Positions 8,865 to 17,124 of a DNA stretch of 64,000 bases are shown here, one piece after another. Position 1 is the stretch's first letter. Each line of letters starts with the position of its first letter. Under the pieces are notes generated by a model, which ran no database searches, was not told the origin of the DNA, and saw only the letters and a list, made by a program, of their open reading frames with translations. The stretch is from DATFTE01 sp963802575 (GTDB lineage Bacteria > Acidobacteriota > Terriglobia > Terriglobales > Acidobacteriaceae), in NCBI GenBank assembly GCA_963802575.1, contig CAWDJF010000001.1, positions 124,001 through 188,000 of the forward strand, in the 5' to 3' direction. The translations under genes were made by a program, and so were the position numbers.

Positions 8865-9446
8865 ATGCAAACTATGGATGGCACCGTCTCATCGCCGCTG
8901 CGCGTGATTTTTGGCCGCCTTTCGATTGTTGTCGGTAACCTAGTGCAGGTCGCTGGCTTAGCGGGCGCTTGTTTCGCCCTGACGGCGGCGCGGTATGCCC
9001 ATTCGATCATAGGCGCTGCGGTCGCGATGATCGTCGGTTGGGCTCTTCTCTATTTTTTCTGTCACGCGATTGCCCATTGGTTGGTAGGACGAATTCTTGG
9101 CATCCGGTTCGCCTTCTACACGGTGGGTGGAACCGGGAACCCGGAAGGTTATCCCGTTGGACTCCGCTGGCTGTTCGAACATCTGCCGTTTTTCGGAGTG
9201 CAGACCGAGAAAGGTTCGATGCAGAGCGCCAGCCCCAAAGCCAAGGCGATCATGTGGTCAGCGGGAGTGACGTCTTCTGCCGTAGTCCCGACTTTGGGTG
9301 TGCTCTGGGCGTGGCACGCGGGAATCCCCGGGAGTAAGTTGTTCCTTCTATTCGCGCTGGGGTGGGCAGCTGGAACCTTGGCGAGCAACTGGAGAAGCGC
9401 TACTGGAGACTATTCCAAAGCCCGACGCGCCCTAAGAGGTCAGTAA
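8865..9446 (+). CDS. Four-helix membrane protein with HxxxH motif
   Basis: I do not recognise a family for this 193-residue protein. It has four hydrophobic segments (about 18-42, 48-75, 125-150, 155-172). The second ends in FFCHAIAHWLVGRILGI, where the two histidines spaced HxxxH sit within the membrane, reminiscent of site-2 proteases but without the HExxH glutamate. A short conserved-looking stretch, YTVGGTGNPEGYPVG, follows. It lies between the DUF202-DUF302 gene and the selenoprotein, on the same strand. Confidence 0.6.
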   Translation: MQTMDGTVSSPLRVIFGRLSIVVGNLVQVAGLAGACFALTAARYAHSIIGAAVAMIVGWALLYFFCHAIAHWLVGRILGIRFAFYTVGGTGNPEGYPVGLRWLFEHLPFFGVQTEKGSMQSASPKAKAIMWSAGVTSSAVVPTLGVLWAWHAGIPGSKLFLLFALGWAAGTLASNWRSATGDYSKARRALRGQ

Positions 9447-9563
9447 GCGGCACCCCGGATGCGATGCTGCAACCGGGTCGATCTAGGCAGAAACCTTGTG
9501 CGTTCGGACTGCAAGGCGTTACAGTAGCGGCGGAATTCCAAACTGAAAGCGACGGCCCCATTG

Positions 9564-10871
9564 ATGCCCTCGGTAAGAGCTAAGCGCCTCGTTTTGCTTC
9601 TGCTAGTTTTCTTTTTTCCTGCCTCCCTCGCGTCAGCTGGACAGAACCGTGCGACAAGCGAGCGATCGTGGTCCGGCACGCTGGTATCGAGCGCCTGCAA
9701 CGCGGACGAAGCTTTCAACGAAGCCCCCGCATGCAGCAAGACCATTTCAGGTGCGAAGGTAGCGCTCTACGACGACACTACTCGCGTCATGTACGACCTC
9801 GAGCCGCAGTCGAGAGTCACCGGGCACCTCGGCGACTCAGTCACCGTCCGAGGCGTACTCGATGAGGATACGATTCATCTGATTTCCATCGAGCCCATGT
9901 CAATTGGGCTCGCCGTCGGTCAGAAGGCTCCCGCGTTCTCGATGATTGACCAGTTCGGCCACATCCAAACTCTCGATTCATTGAAGGGGAGTAAGGGCAC
10001 GGTCCTTCTCTTTTTCCGTTCCGCCGACTGGTGACCGTTCTGCAAAGGGCAGCTGGTCCAGCTGCAGAGCGCCGTTCCGCGATTCGAGAAACAAGGGCTG
10101 AAGCTCGCTGCGATCAGCTACGACTCGGAAGAGATACTGAAATTCTTTGCCGACGCTCACAAGATCGACTACCCGATGCTCGGGGATCCCGACTCGAAGA
10201 CGATCAAGGCCTATGGTGTCTTTAATGCTGAAGCGACAGGGATGCAGAAGGGCTTCGCTCGTCCGGGATATTTCTTCATCGATGCCAAGGGCATGATTCG
10301 AGAAAAATTCTTCGAAGCAAAATACCGAGAGCGGCTCACGGGAAACAGCATCATCGCCAAACTTTTCCCGGAGCTCGGCCAGGAAGTTACCGACACGGTC
10401 GACGCTCCGAATCTCCAACTGGCCCTGGAACAATCCGATCGCGTTGCGGTTCCGGGCACCCGCGTCACCCTCGCCGCCGAGGTTCGCCTGCCTCCGGACG
10501 TGCACGTCTACGCGCCGGGCGCAGAAGGCTATAAGCCGATCAAGCTGACCATCGATCCCGTTGCTCAATTGGAATTCAAGCCGGCAGTCTTTCCGCCATC
10601 GCAAATCTTGTATATGCCCGCAATCAAGGAGAAGGTCCCCGTCTTCGAAGGAACCTTCCGCATCACGCAGGACGTGAAGGTCAGTACTACCGCCGACTTC
10701 TGGAGTTCGCTCGGGAAAGACGGCAAGGTCTTGGAGATTTCAGGCAAGCTCGACTACCAGGCCTGCAACCAGACCGAGTGTTTCCTGCCGAAATCCATCC
10801 CGGTGAAATGGCAGTTGCAGGTTCTTCCGCTGGACCGCACCCGCGCTCCGGAGGAGATTCGCCACAAATAA
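9564..10871 (+). CDS. Selenoprotein: UxxC redoxin fused to DsbD-alpha-like domain
   Basis: The frame runs 435 residues if the in-frame TGA at 10032-10034 encodes selenocysteine (Sec157). A signal peptide (residues 1-25) and a beta-rich segment lead into an AhpC/TSA redoxin domain (about 118-270) whose active site reads SADW-U-PFCKGQ, the place normally held by Cys in SADWCPxC. After it the frame continues without any shift through DPDSKTIKAYGVF and RPGYFFIDAKG. The C-terminal 150 residues resemble the DsbD N-terminal (alpha) domain, with paired cysteines C401 and C406 in ACNQTECFLP. A hairpin with a GGTC loop follows the TGA at the expected distance. The protein likely acts in periplasmic thiol or peroxide redox chemistry. 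The alternative is a TGC-to-TGA error or nonsense mutation. Confidence 0.85.
10032..10065 (+). promoter_or_regulatory. Candidate bacterial SECIS element
   Basis: Directly after the TGA (10032-10034), 14 bases lead to a perfect stem GCAGCT (10049-10054) / AGCTGC (10060-10065) with loop GGTCC. The loop G lies 21 bases past the TGA. In the E. coli fdhF SECIS the apical loop GGUC sits at a similar distance and binds SelB. The sequence also encodes protein, so some pairing could be chance. Confidence 0.75.
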
Positions 10872-10874
10872 ATC

Positions 10875-11630
10875 TTACTTTGGAGCTTCCGTTCGCGCAG
10901 CACCGTCCTGGACCGTCTTTGTGGTGGCTGACTTGTCGATCCTGGTTTTTACGGGCGAGGCACATGCGGCCGGAGGATTCGTCATCTGCTTGATGAACAC
11001 GCTGTAGCCTGAACCTCCCGGTCTTAGGGTTGACCAGTAGGATGACTGTGTCAGCAAGGGCCGGTGCTTTACCATGAGCTGATCAAAAAGGATCTTGACT
11101 CCGCACTCCAGATTGTTTTTCGGCTGAAGAATTGTTTTGCCCGGATCTTTTGCTTTCTTCGCGCGATCAGCTTCCCAGTCGAAGTCGCAGCCGTAGCGCT
11201 TGGCGTCGGCATAGGCAAGCTGCAACAATCCTTCGGTACGCACGTCGTCTTTGGGCACGGAATTTTGCGCTGCGACTTCTGGCGAAACCTGGCGGACGCT
11301 CGAGGTTGGATTCAATCCAGCCTCCGCCCCGGCCAGCGCCTGAAAGAAATACGCCCAGAAAGCGCGCTTGTCGGTTTCCGCCATGGCATAAAATCGCGGA
11401 CAAAATCGAACGACGCCTCGCGGCACTCGTGCAGAGAGCATCTCGGGCGGCACTGCTTTCTCAACGATTTCGTCCCATTGAGGATCCCACGGTGTCCCAC
11501 CAAGTTCAGCTTTCTTCTCATCGATCGGCGTCGGCGGCGCAGGCTTGGTCTCTTGCCCCTGAGAGCCTGTCAGGACCGCCAAGAGCAGGACGCCTGCGAC
11601 CGACGATGTTCTAAAGAACGACTTTTCCAT
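10875..11630 (-). CDS. Exported lysozyme-like/transglycosylase-fold protein
   Basis: From the ATG at 11630 the protein is 251 residues with a signal peptide (MEKSFFRTSSVAGVLLLAVLTGSQG). The central part, FFQALAGAEAGLNPTSSVR followed by TEGLLQLAYADAKRYGC and a helical C-terminal part, resembles the SLT lysozyme-like fold. The glutamate in ALAGAEAGLNP corresponds to the usual catalytic position, and EGLLQL to the GLMQ-type motif. If active it would cleave peptidoglycan glycan strands. Similarity is partial, so the call rests on these two motifs. It is convergent with the selenoprotein gene, four bases apart. Confidence 0.6.
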   Translation of the reverse strand: MEKSFFRTSSVAGVLLLAVLTGSQGQETKPAPPTPIDEKKAELGGTPWDPQWDEIVEKAVPPEMLSARVPRGVVRFCPRFYAMAETDKRAFWAYFFQALAGAEAGLNPTSSVRQVSPEVAAQNSVPKDDVRTEGLLQLAYADAKRYGCDFDWEADRAKKAKDPGKTILQPKNNLECGVKILFDQLMVKHRPLLTQSSYWSTLRPGGSGYSVFIKQMTNPPAACASPVKTRIDKSATTKTVQDGAARTEAPK

Positions 11631-11760
11631 GCGGATCAACCTTCGATAGCAGGAACGCCGTACAGAGATGGCTATCGTGACGCAGTGGTTGGATACAGAT
11701 TACCCCCTTTCCCAAACTAGCCAACCCTGCATGGCCGCCCTGTCATCAGAGATGACCGAC

Positions 11761-12126
11761 ATGGCCTTCCCAAAATACGTTCACATTTCCGGAATTTTGC
11801 TGCTGGCTGCCCTTGCAGGGTGCACCCAAAAACAAGAGAGCCCGCAAGAGTTGAAAGAAAAAACCGCTCAGGCCACGGCTGACCTGAAGCGCGATACGAG
11901 GGCAGTGGCAGAAGGCATCCGCGAAGGCTGGAGCCGAGACAAGCCCCTCGATCTGAATTCGGCGAGCAAAGATCAGTTGGTAAGCCTGCCAGGAGTGACC
12001 GAAGGCGAAGCCGATCGCATCATTGCATCTCGCCCCTACAACGACCCGGACGATCTGGTAACGCGCCACGTGATGTCAAAGAGTGAATACGACAAGATCT
12101 CGGACCGCCTGGTCGCGAAGAAATAA
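11761..12126 (+). CDS. Helix-hairpin-helix lipoprotein (ComEA-like)
   Basis: Starting at ATG 11761 (11752 also possible) the product is about 121 residues. A lipoprotein signal with lipobox LAGC is followed by a helical Lys/Glu/Ala-rich spacer. The C-terminal helix-hairpin-helix of ComEA type reads LDLNSASKDQLVSLPGVTEG, then DRIIASRPYNDPDDL. ComEA uses such a module to bind incoming DNA during transformation, but the same fold occurs in other exported proteins. No other competence gene is next to it. Confidence 0.8.
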   Translation: MAFPKYVHISGILLLAALAGCTQKQESPQELKEKTAQATADLKRDTRAVAEGIREGWSRDKPLDLNSASKDQLVSLPGVTEGEADRIIASRPYNDPDDLVTRHVMSKSEYDKISDRLVAKK

Positions 12127-12174
12127 GCACATAGCGACGGACGCTTCGCCCGTTCCCGAACCGAAGCGAGAAAC

Positions 12175-12672
12175 CTACTCATGCTCCGTCTTCCCACCCA
12201 ATAACTGCAATGCATGTGGCAGCAACTCCACCACCGCTTCCAGCGATTCCACCGCCCCTTTAGGACTTCCGGGCACATTCAGGATGATCGACTCCCCTTT
12301 CACCCCGCATAGCCCGCGGCTCAACGCCGCAAAGGGAGTCTTCTTCGAGCCCTCGAGCCGCATGCGCTCTGCCACGCCTTCGAGTAGGCGATCGCACACC
12401 GCGCGCGTCGCCTCCGGAGTCACATCCCGCTTCGCGATTCCCGTTCCTCCCGTGGTCACCACCAGCCGCGCTTGCGACGCCAGTTTTACGATCACGGCTG
12501 CAATCGCAGTCCGTTCGTCGGGCACTACCTCGCGCGCCACCACCTGGAAATTGTTTCTGGAAAGAACCTCGGCAACGGCGGGCCCGGAAAGATCTTCGCG
12601 TTCGCCGCGCGAGGAAGAATCACTGACAGTGAGAACCGCTGCGGTGAAAGCCTCAGGTGTCGAGGAGGACAT
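12175..12672 (-). CDS. mogA: Molybdopterin adenylyltransferase MogA/MoaB
   Basis: This 165-residue protein has the MoaB/Mog fold: AAVLTVSDSSSRGEREDLSG at the start, VVTTGGTGIAKRDVTPEAT as the conserved nucleotide and substrate loop, and ILNVPGSPKGAVESLEAV near the end. These enzymes adenylate molybdopterin before molybdate insertion by MoeA. Its start overlaps the end of the upstream response-regulator gene by 20 bases, implying co-translation. moaC and moeA lie on the same strand upstream. Assignment to MogA versus the near-identical MoaB cannot be settled by eye. Confidence 0.92.
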   Translation of the reverse strand: MSSSTPEAFTAAVLTVSDSSSRGEREDLSGPAVAEVLSRNNFQVVAREVVPDERTAIAAVIVKLASQARLVVTTGGTGIAKRDVTPEATRAVCDRLLEGVAERMRLEGSKKTPFAALSRGLCGVKGESIILNVPGSPKGAVESLEAVVELLPHALQLLGGKTEHE

Positions 12673-13417
12673 CTTCTTCCTCCGCGCCTCCGCCCTCGCG
12701 AGCGGATTCGTCCAACAAACGCAAGCCTTCCATGAGGAGGCCCTGAGTGTTCAGCTGCGTAGTTTGTTTCGTACTCTTGCCTTCGAAGTCCATCTGGAAG
12801 TTGCCGCTCGTCCAGCGCAGAACCTTGAACACGGCTTTGTCCCCGGTCAGATCGCCATATTCGGCGTGCGTCACCTGGCCTTCGACGAAATACATTTCGC
12901 ACTTTTCGTTCTCGTTGGTGAAGGTCAGGGCACAGCTCTTGCGTCCCATTTCGAGCGACTGCACCAGGTCGATCACGTTCATCTGCGACAAACTGCCTCG
13001 CACCTGCCCGTCGGACGCCACCGACTTCGCCATCTTTTCAAGGGCAATCTTGTCGATCACGCGCTTGATCCGTTGGGTCGCTTCTTTGAGGAAGAATGGC
13101 TTCTCGACAAAGTCGTCCACCGGATGATCCTGTGCCGACAGCTTCTCAGTGATGTCCGCCTTGGTCGCCAGCAGAATCACCGACAACCCCGCCATCGGGG
13201 GACGGCTTCGCAGCCGCTCGACCAACTGGCGGCCGTCCATGCCCGGCATGCGGTAATCGCTGACCAGCAAATCAGGAGGATCGTCGATGGCCTTGACCAA
13301 TGCGTCGGCGGAATCGGTGGCGGTCGAGACAATGGCAAGCGGCGCCAATGCCCCGCGTAACATCCCCAGCACCATGGGATTGTCGTCGACCAGAAGGACT
13401 TTGACGTTGTTCGGCAT
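12653..13417 (-). CDS. Response regulator: REC plus PATAN/DUF4388 domain
   Basis: The protein is 254 residues. The REC domain (1-125) has acidic pair DD, phospho-acceptor aspartate in LLVSDYRMPG and the lysine in EKPF. The second domain (about 135-235) reads GSLSQMNVIDLVQSLEMGRK, then MYFVEGQVTHAEYG and GNFQMDFEG, which is the PATAN/DUF4388 signature. PATAN-containing regulators are common in cyanobacteria and other environmental bacteria and often affect surface motility or second messengers. No histidine kinase is adjacent. It is unexpectedly placed between moaC and mogA and overlaps mogA. Confidence 0.9.
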   Translation of the reverse strand: MPNNVKVLLVDDNPMVLGMLRGALAPLAIVSTATDSADALVKAIDDPPDLLVSDYRMPGMDGRQLVERLRSRPPMAGLSVILLATKADITEKLSAQDHPVDDFVEKPFFLKEATQRIKRVIDKIALEKMAKSVASDGQVRGSLSQMNVIDLVQSLEMGRKSCALTFTNENEKCEMYFVEGQVTHAEYGDLTGDKAVFKVLRWTSGNFQMDFEGKSTKQTTQLNTQGLLMEGLRLLDESAREGGGAEEEDVLLDT

Positions 13418-13426
13418 GCCCGGGTA

Positions 13427-13909
13427 TTAAGATTTCTTCTTCCGCGAGCGGACGTAATCGCCGCTCTTTCCCCCGGACTTCCGCTCCAGCACTATCTCGC
13501 GGATCTCAATTCCCTTGTCCAGGGCCTTGCACATATCGTACACCGTCAGAGCGGCTACGCTGGCCGCCACCAGCGCTTCCATTTCCACTCCAGTCACGGC
13601 GGTGGTCGTTACTTTTGAGCTAATAGCGACGCCATTCTCGCACACGCGCAGGGTCACATCAACGTGGGAAAGCGGCAAGGGATGGCACATCGGGATCAAG
13701 TCGGAAGTTTTCTTCGCGGCCATCATTCCCGCCAGCCGCGCAACTTCCAGAGGATCGCCCTTGGGATTCTTTGGAAGCGCTTTCAGCACTGCCGGCTTCA
13801 GGGCCACAAAAGCACTGGCCTCGGCTTCGCGCTTGGTCGCTGCTTTGGCAGACACGTCCACCATGCTCGCGCGTCCGGTGTGATCGTAATGAGAGAGCTT
13901 CTTGGGCAT
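13427..13909 (-). CDS. moaC: Cyclic pyranopterin monophosphate synthase MoaC
   Basis: From ATG 13909 the protein is 160 residues. It shows the MoaC hallmarks GRASMVDVSAKAATKREAEA at the N-terminus, KKTSDLIPMCHPLPLSHVDV with the active-site histidine region, VTTTAVTGVEMEALVAASVA, and YDMCKALDKGIEI. MoaC forms cyclic pyranopterin monophosphate with MoaA in the first stage of molybdenum cofactor synthesis. A longer start at 13936 is possible but lacks support. The gene is followed 9 bases later by the response regulator. Confidence 0.95.
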   Translation of the reverse strand: MPKKLSHYDHTGRASMVDVSAKAATKREAEASAFVALKPAVLKALPKNPKGDPLEVARLAGMMAAKKTSDLIPMCHPLPLSHVDVTLRVCENGVAISSKVTTTAVTGVEMEALVAASVAALTVYDMCKALDKGIEIREIVLERKSGGKSGDYVRSRKKKS

Positions 13910-13957
13910 GGCGACAGTACATAGTAAATGTTTCAAGGGAGGGTATCATCCAGCGCC

Positions 13958-13997
13958 GGGTGCCCCGTCCTTGTCGCGTTCTTTGCGACAGGGCGGG
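13958..13997. repeat. REP-like palindrome, family A copy 2
   Basis: GGGTGCCCCGTCCTTGTCGCG faces TTGCGACAGGGCGGG, forming a strong hairpin. It lies in the gap between moaC and the next gene upstream, and differs by only a few bases from the copy at 52258. Confidence 0.65.
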
Positions 13998-14070
13998 ATT
14001 CCGTAAAAGTCCTGCATCACGAAACCGAGCGGTCCCCACGCCGCATAGGTTCGAGAATCACCCACGCAAA

Positions 14071-15633
14071 CTACGGCGCAAACGCCGCGCCCCATCCCCC
14101 AACTTTATCCTCATCGAGCGCCCGGGCCGCTGACACCAGCATGTAACCTTGGAGCGTGTGATCGCGAATCGCCTGAATGCGGCCGATCACATGCGTCGGA
14201 TCTAGCCGCGTCCCAATCTCAGTCAGCTTTTGCATCGCGTCCATTCCGTCCCACGAATAGACGTGCCATTCGGGATGCTCTTTACGCGACTCTTCGCAGG
14301 CCTGTTCGCCCAGGTCGAGACCCTTCCCGATCGAGTCACGAGCTAAAGGGAGGTCGTGCAGCGAGGCTGCCGACTCCGCGATCGCGACGTACGTATCCAA
14401 CTTCTCGCCCGCTTTCTTCATAGATGCCAAGGACTGCTGCGACTGATGAAGCATCCCGAGCGCCTGGTCGGGGTGATCCCCAAAACCAGCCGCCGCGTAG
14501 GCCATTCCGATCGCTTGGCGGGCCGGATCGCTGATCGACATGGCCAGCGTCAGCGCCTGGTTGGGATCTTTCGAAGCGAGCTCTTGAGTCTGATCAAGCC
14601 GGCCCTGTTCCAACAAATATTGTTCTTTGCCAGCCAGTTCAGCAGTCGAAGGAGGATTATCCTGGTTCTTAAAGACAACCCCTCCTTCCGAGTTTAGAAC
14701 CTTCCCGCGTGCCGCATCAGCTTGAGCCAGTTCTGCATGTTGCTCGACCAATCGCTGTGCCCAGTCCGGATCCACCTCGCGAACCATGGGAAGAATGTCA
14801 AAGAGCAATTGTGCGTTCTGTGTATGAAAATCCGCCACGCCCTTGTCGGTGTAAACCCGAACCCTCCACTGGCGATCGTCCTTCTCACCTGAATCTGAAG
14901 TGAGCGCTTTCACGAGCGCCTCTAACGGTTGTCGCCGCGTAGAGAGCGGCATGAGCGGCTTCACCTGCTTCAGGAAATCGACGAACTCGTAATTCGTCAT
15001 CTCGAACTTCGTGCCCCGCTGGTAAAAGGTCACTGCCTCACTGATCAATGCTGCGCTTTTCGCGGGGTCCTTCGCATTGACTCCTTGAATCACCGCAACC
15101 ATAGCGCCGTAAGGATATTCCCCGGTTTCCCCGAGATGATCTGCAGTCCGTTGAATCTTCGCGAGGCCGGCCATCCCGGCTGTCTGCCAATACTCCTTGA
15201 AGATTCTTCTCGCCGCCACATCGCGTACATCTTCCGCATCGCTGTCGGTCGGACTCGGCGGCTCGCATTCATCAAGCATTTGTAGCGCTCGATGAATATC
15301 AATCCACGACATCGCCGTCGCCGCGTTCTTCTGTGTCACCACCCGGTCGTAACCCGGCGATAACTGCAGGGCCAGACGGAACACTTCTTCCGTCCACGGA
15401 CGCATCAGAGCCGGATGCCACTTCGCGGAAGGCATAATCAACTCGGTCAGAAGCCACACCCGTTCCTCCGGCGGAAGTTCTTTGCTCAGGAAGTACCCGC
15501 GCTGCAACAAGCGCTCAGACGAAACGTAAGGGGATAGCTTGTTTTCTTTTACAGGCGAAGACTTTTGTTGCGGGTGAGCCGGGTAAATCCAGATTAGAAC
15601 GAAAGCTAGAAGCGCCGCTCTGGGTCGAAACAT
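14071..15633 (-). CDS. Secreted helical-repeat protein, unknown function
   Basis: I do not recognise a family. From ATG 15633 the product is 520 residues, with a signal peptide (MFRPRAALLAFVLIWIYPAHPQQ) and then an almost entirely alpha-helical sequence with loosely repeated helix pairs, for example ALTLAMSISDPARQAIGMAY and DLPLARDSIGKGLDLGEQ. This is compatible with a TPR-like solenoid. It contains a Glu/Pro-rich loop near the middle. No catalytic motif stands out. It sits between moaC and moeA on the same strand but looks unrelated to cofactor synthesis. Confidence 0.75.
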   Translation of the reverse strand: MFRPRAALLAFVLIWIYPAHPQQKSSPVKENKLSPYVSSERLLQRGYFLSKELPPEERVWLLTELIMPSAKWHPALMRPWTEEVFRLALQLSPGYDRVVTQKNAATAMSWIDIHRALQMLDECEPPSPTDSDAEDVRDVAARRIFKEYWQTAGMAGLAKIQRTADHLGETGEYPYGAMVAVIQGVNAKDPAKSAALISEAVTFYQRGTKFEMTNYEFVDFLKQVKPLMPLSTRRQPLEALVKALTSDSGEKDDRQWRVRVYTDKGVADFHTQNAQLLFDILPMVREVDPDWAQRLVEQHAELAQADAARGKVLNSEGGVVFKNQDNPPSTAELAGKEQYLLEQGRLDQTQELASKDPNQALTLAMSISDPARQAIGMAYAAAGFGDHPDQALGMLHQSQQSLASMKKAGEKLDTYVAIAESAASLHDLPLARDSIGKGLDLGEQACEESRKEHPEWHVYSWDGMDAMQKLTEIGTRLDPTHVIGRIQAIRDHTLQGYMLVSAARALDEDKVGGWGAAFAP

Positions 15634-15733
15634 AGTCGACCTCCAGTCCAAATGACGAGAGCCAAATTCTACACAAATCAGGTGGCGACCGAGCCTGCAC
15701 AACCCCGCCGAGGGGTGCGCGTAGGTCTAAGAA

Positions 15734-16987
15734 CTATCGCCTTAAGACCGCGACCCACTCGCCCGCCGGAATCCTCTCCCGATCTGGCGGAATTACGATG
15801 TACGCATTTGCTCGCGCCGTGGACGCGATATCCCCCGAGCCCTCCCACCGCGCCAGTTCCACTTCGGCGTGCTCGAATTCTCCGGATAGTATGGCCGGCA
15901 GAAATCTCTTCAATCCAGTCTTGGTTTTGATGTCGGATTTCAATCGCGCATGCAGGAATATCAGCTTGCGCGCCGTCATGCCCGCCAGCGCCTCCAGCAT
16001 CGGCCGCGCGAACAACTCAAAAGTCACCATCGTTGACACTGGATTTCCCGGCAGTCCAAAGAAATAAGTAGCGTCGGCGTCCCCGCCGGTCGGAATGCGC
16101 CCGAAGACGATGGGTTTCCCCGGCTGAATGCGCGCCCCGGTAAAAAAGAACTCTGCCCCGAACTCCGCCAGCACCTGCTCGACGAGGTCATACTTTCCCA
16201 TCGACACCCCACCGGTGAGCAGCAACAAATCCGACTCCAACCCATCCGCGATCAACTCCCGCAATCGTAGAGACTCATCGCGCGCAATGGGCAACAGCAC
16301 CGGCTCTCCCCCGGCTTCTTTGATCTGCGCCGCCAGCGAATAACTGTTGGAATTGCGGATCTGGTTCGGTCCCGGGGGAACTTCAATCTCCACCAACTCA
16401 TCCCCAGTCGAAAGCACCGCCACTTGCGGTTTCGAGTACACCAACAGATGCGATCTTCCCACCGATACCGCAACCGCGACCGCCGCGTGATCCAGTCGCA
16501 TCCCCGGCTCCAGCAGTTTCTGTCCCCGCTTCGCCTCTGACCCGACAGGTACGACGTTGTCTCCCGCACCAACGCCGCGGGTGACCGAAACCCTGTTCCC
16601 CTCGCGCGAGGTGAACTCAACCATCACGATCGCGTCGACACCCTCAGGGGCAGGCGCTCCTGTCATGATCGATGCCGCCTGTCCCGGTCCCACACGAATC
16701 GCCGACTCGACTAACGACGCTCCTGCCTTGATCTCGCCAACCACCTCAAGCGTAGTGGGAAGGTGTGTCAGGTCTGCTGCGCGCAGCGCATATCCGTCGC
16801 GCGTAGCTCGACGGAAAGGAGGGAAGTTGCGGTCGGCCACGACGGGCTCAGCCAAAATCTGCCCGGCAGCGTCTAGCAATTCCACCAACTCTTTGCCATG
16901 CGGACGCACTCCCGCCGCGTGGGTTTCCACTACATGGCGTGCTTCTTCGAAGGTGAGAACAAGATCGGGTTCCGGCAGCGCAGCCAT
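15734..16987 (-). CDS. moeA: Molybdopterin molybdenumtransferase MoeA
   Basis: The protein is about 417 residues. Domain order is typical: an N-terminal segment with FPPFRRATRDGYALRAADL, the substrate loop SIMTGAPAPEGVDAIVMVE, then a MogA-like central domain with VAVLSTGDELVE, NSNSYSLAAQIKEAGGE and LLLTGGVSMGKYDLVEQVL. FFGLPGNPVSTMVTFELF follows, and a C-terminal beta domain ends it. MoeA inserts molybdate into adenylated molybdopterin. A GTG at 16993 is an alternative start. Confidence 0.95.
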   Translation of the reverse strand: MAALPEPDLVLTFEEARHVVETHAAGVRPHGKELVELLDAAGQILAEPVVADRNFPPFRRATRDGYALRAADLTHLPTTLEVVGEIKAGASLVESAIRVGPGQAASIMTGAPAPEGVDAIVMVEFTSREGNRVSVTRGVGAGDNVVPVGSEAKRGQKLLEPGMRLDHAAVAVAVSVGRSHLLVYSKPQVAVLSTGDELVEIEVPPGPNQIRNSNSYSLAAQIKEAGGEPVLLPIARDESLRLRELIADGLESDLLLLTGGVSMGKYDLVEQVLAEFGAEFFFTGARIQPGKPIVFGRIPTGGDADATYFFGLPGNPVSTMVTFELFARPMLEALAGMTARKLIFLHARLKSDIKTKTGLKRFLPAILSGEFEHAEVELARWEGSGDIASTARANAYIVIPPDRERIPAGEWVAVLRR

Positions 16988-17018
16988 AAGCACCGATCAT
17001 ACGACAAAGATGACCTCC

Positions 17019-17119
17019 GATTTTCAGTTGCCGATTGCCAATTTAGAAATACAAATCAGGTTCTTCGAGAACCACATCCGTAACGGAGGGATTCAATTGG
17101 AGATTGAAAATCGGAAATG
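17019..17119. repeat. Inverted heptamer tracts (AATTGCC/GAAAATC type)
   Basis: Left arm sevens are TTTTCAG, TTGCCGA, TTGCCAA, TTTAGAA. The right arm, in roughly inverted sense, reads GGATTCA, ATTGGAG, ATTGAAA, ATCGGAA. It fills the gap between the moeA start and the pilT-like stop. Confidence 0.6.
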
Positions 17120-17124
17120 ATACC

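Noticed and set aside
12135..12157. A further copy of the CCTT-loop palindrome
   Set aside because: GACGGACGCTTCGCCCGTTC resembles it, but the stem pairs poorly.
12083..13360. A 425-codon plus-strand frame across mogA and the response regulator
   Set aside because: Both genes on the other strand have strong family motifs and this frame has none.
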